5,184 bases of DNA from Leucobacter sp. Lineage in GTDB: Bacteria > Actinomycetota > Actinomycetes > Actinomycetales > Microbacteriaceae. How positions within the stretch are numbered: the first letter of the stretch is position 1; each line of letters opens with the position of its first letter. The position numbers were made by a program, and so were the translations under genes. Positions 4,356-5,184 of this stretch are shown here, piece after piece. The DNA lies in the NCBI GenBank assembly GCA_031178565.1, contig JAPSIU010000218.1, positions 1 to 5,184 of the forward strand. The letters are read 5' to 3'. The notes under the pieces are model-generated. The model did not search any database. It was not told the DNA's origin and saw only the letters and a list, made by a program, of their open reading frames with translations.

Positions 4356-5184
4356 GTGCGCTCTGCAAGCGACGGCGAGGGGCCCGGCGAGGCGGTCGAC
4401 CCCGCTCGCCGGGCCCTCGCGGCGATCGACCGGGAGGCCCGTGCCAGGATCCTCGCGACCGTCGCCCGGTGGTGCGGCGACCTCGAGCTCGCCGAGGACG
4501 CGACGCAGGAGGCGCTCGTGCAGGCGCTGCGGACCTGGCCGGAGACGGGGGCTCCCGACTCGCCGGAGGCGTGGCTCAAGACCGCCGCGAAGCGGAAGGC
4601 GCTGGACGCGCTGCGGCGCGAGAGCGTGCTGAACCGGAAGCTCTCCCGCCTGCGGATGGAGGAGGAGCGCGCGCCGGTGTCCGAGGCGCTCGCCGACCCC
4701 GCCGAGCGCGCCGGGGAGCGGGACGCGGATCCCGTTCCCGACGATCGGCTCGGGCTGTTCTTCGCGTGCGCCCACCCCGTTCTGAGGCCCGAGGACCGCG
4801 TGGCGCTCACACTGCGCTTCGTCGCGGGTCTCGAGACCCCGGAGGTGGCGCACGCGCTGCTGGTCCCGGTCGCCACGATGCAGCAGCGGATCGTGCGGGC
4901 GAAGAAGCGCATCCGAACGCTCGGGGTTCCGTTCTCCGCGCCGCGGAGCGAAGATCTGCGCGAGCGCCTCGCCGGCGTGCAGCGCGTCGTCTACCTCCTC
5001 TACGCCGAGGGGTTCGCGCGCTCGACGGGCGCCGAACACACACGAGAGGACCTCACCGCCGAGGCGATCCGTCTGGCGCGTGTGCTCCGCGGGCTGATGC
5101 CCGGCTCCGCCGAGGCCGCGGGGCTCCTCGGGCTCCTCCTCCTCACGGAGGCCCGGAGGCCGGCGAGGACCGATGAAGCCGGCC
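4356..5184 (+). CDS. ECF sigma factor with long C-terminal extension (ECF42 type), 3' end outside window
   Basis: Reading from GTG at 4356, 276 codons stay open to the window edge. Sigma region 2 spans about residues 27-95, with LELAEDATQEALVQALRTWP (43-62) and SPEAWLKTAAKRKALDALRR (69-88). Region 4 spans about 129-190, with RLGLFFACAHP (131-141), RVALTLRFVAGLETPEVA (148-165) and ATMQQRIVRAKKRI (172-185). An extension follows, with VQRVVYLLYAEGF (208-220) and EAIRLARVLRGL (236-247) leading to LLLLTEARRPAR (260-271). This is the DUF6596-type extension of ECF42-like sigma factors, which run to about 400 residues and lack a classical anti-sigma partner. An in-frame TGA at 4350 means GTG 4356 is the only standard start before region 2. 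No Shine-Dalgarno site is visible, and a strong hairpin covers codons 9-21. The missing part is presumably the rest of the extension. Confidence 0.9.
   Translation, partial: MRSASDGEGPGEAVDPARRALAAIDREARARILATVARWCGDLELAEDATQEALVQALRTWPETGAPDSPEAWLKTAAKRKALDALRRESVLNRKLSRLRMEEERAPVSEALADPAERAGERDADPVPDDRLGLFFACAHPVLRPEDRVALTLRFVAGLETPEVAHALLVPVATMQQRIVRAKKRIRTLGVPFSAPRSEDLRERLAGVQRVVYLLYAEGFARSTGAEHTREDLTAEAIRLARVLRGLMPGSAEAAGLLGLLLLTEARRPARTDEAG
4380..4416. repeat. Strong GC hairpin inside the start of the sigma gene
   Basis: GGGCCCGGCGAG (4380-4391) and CTCGCCGGGCCC (4405-4416) are perfect 12-base arms around a 13-base loop that itself contains the palindrome GGTCGACC (4394-4401). Pairing can extend outward past one bulged G (GAG/CTC). 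No T run follows. It lies 58 bases beyond the DGPF stop and 24 bases into the sigma reading frame, so it could attenuate transcription or hinder early translation. Confidence 0.7.

Noticed and set aside
4316..4360. CRISPR array or mobile-element end at the 20-base repeats
   Set aside because: There are only two adjacent copies with no spacers, no inverted terminal repeats and no transposase nearby. No tRNA or rRNA signatures were seen anywhere in the window either.
4441..5176. Plus-strand frames at 4441-4632 and 4469-5176 and the minus frame 4289-4912 as genes
   Set aside because: All overlap the sigma-factor frame, which has recognisable regions 2 and 4. These alternatives are Arg/Ala/Ser-rich shadows.

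Overview
The window is GC-rich throughout, and third codon positions in its genes are almost all G or C. Shine-Dalgarno sites are strong, and the gene families are ones common in high-GC Gram-positive bacteria. It most likely comes from a member of the Actinomycetota, possibly the Microbacteriaceae; that last step is inference from style and gene families, not from a marker gene.

Layout. Positions 1-89 hold nothing I can assign. A perfect 36-base palindrome (90-125) follows the first minus-strand gene as a probable terminator. On the minus strand are a Rid-family protein (139-540) and, upstream of it, an XRE/cupin transcription regulator (675-1241). A 212-base divergent control region (1242-1453) carries a good promoter overlaid with dyads. 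Running rightward from it is a tight three-gene operon: a fumarylacetoacetate-hydrolase-fold enzyme (1454-2299), a small one-domain cupin resembling cupin hydroxynitrile lyases (2303-2701), and a class-I glutamine-amidotransferase-like gamma-glutamyl hydrolase of peptidase family C26 (2698-3441). Gaps in this operon are 3 bases and a 4-base overlap.

The right part is a second unit. A 109-residue protein of unknown function (3523-3852) is followed by a YCII/DGPF-domain protein (3975-4322) and an ECF sigma factor with a long C-terminal extension (4356 onward, cut by the window end). The sigma factor plus DGPF-protein pair is the hallmark of the ECF42 group. A sequence matching the promoter I recall for that group, TGTCGA-N17-CGTC, lies just upstream of the DGPF gene, which suggests self-activation.

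How it may work together. The left unit looks like a small inducible catabolic module. The XRE/cupin regulator would sense a small molecule and control the divergent operon. The C26 enzyme would release glutamate from a gamma-glutamyl compound, and the cupin and FAH enzymes would act on the carbon skeleton. The Rid protein, which lacks the usual deaminase arginine, would play an accessory role. The substrate cannot be told from the sequence. The most unusual DNA is around the sigma-factor start: two 20-base direct repeats end exactly at its GTG codon, no Shine-Dalgarno site is visible, and a 12-base-pair GC-rich hairpin sits inside codons 9-21.
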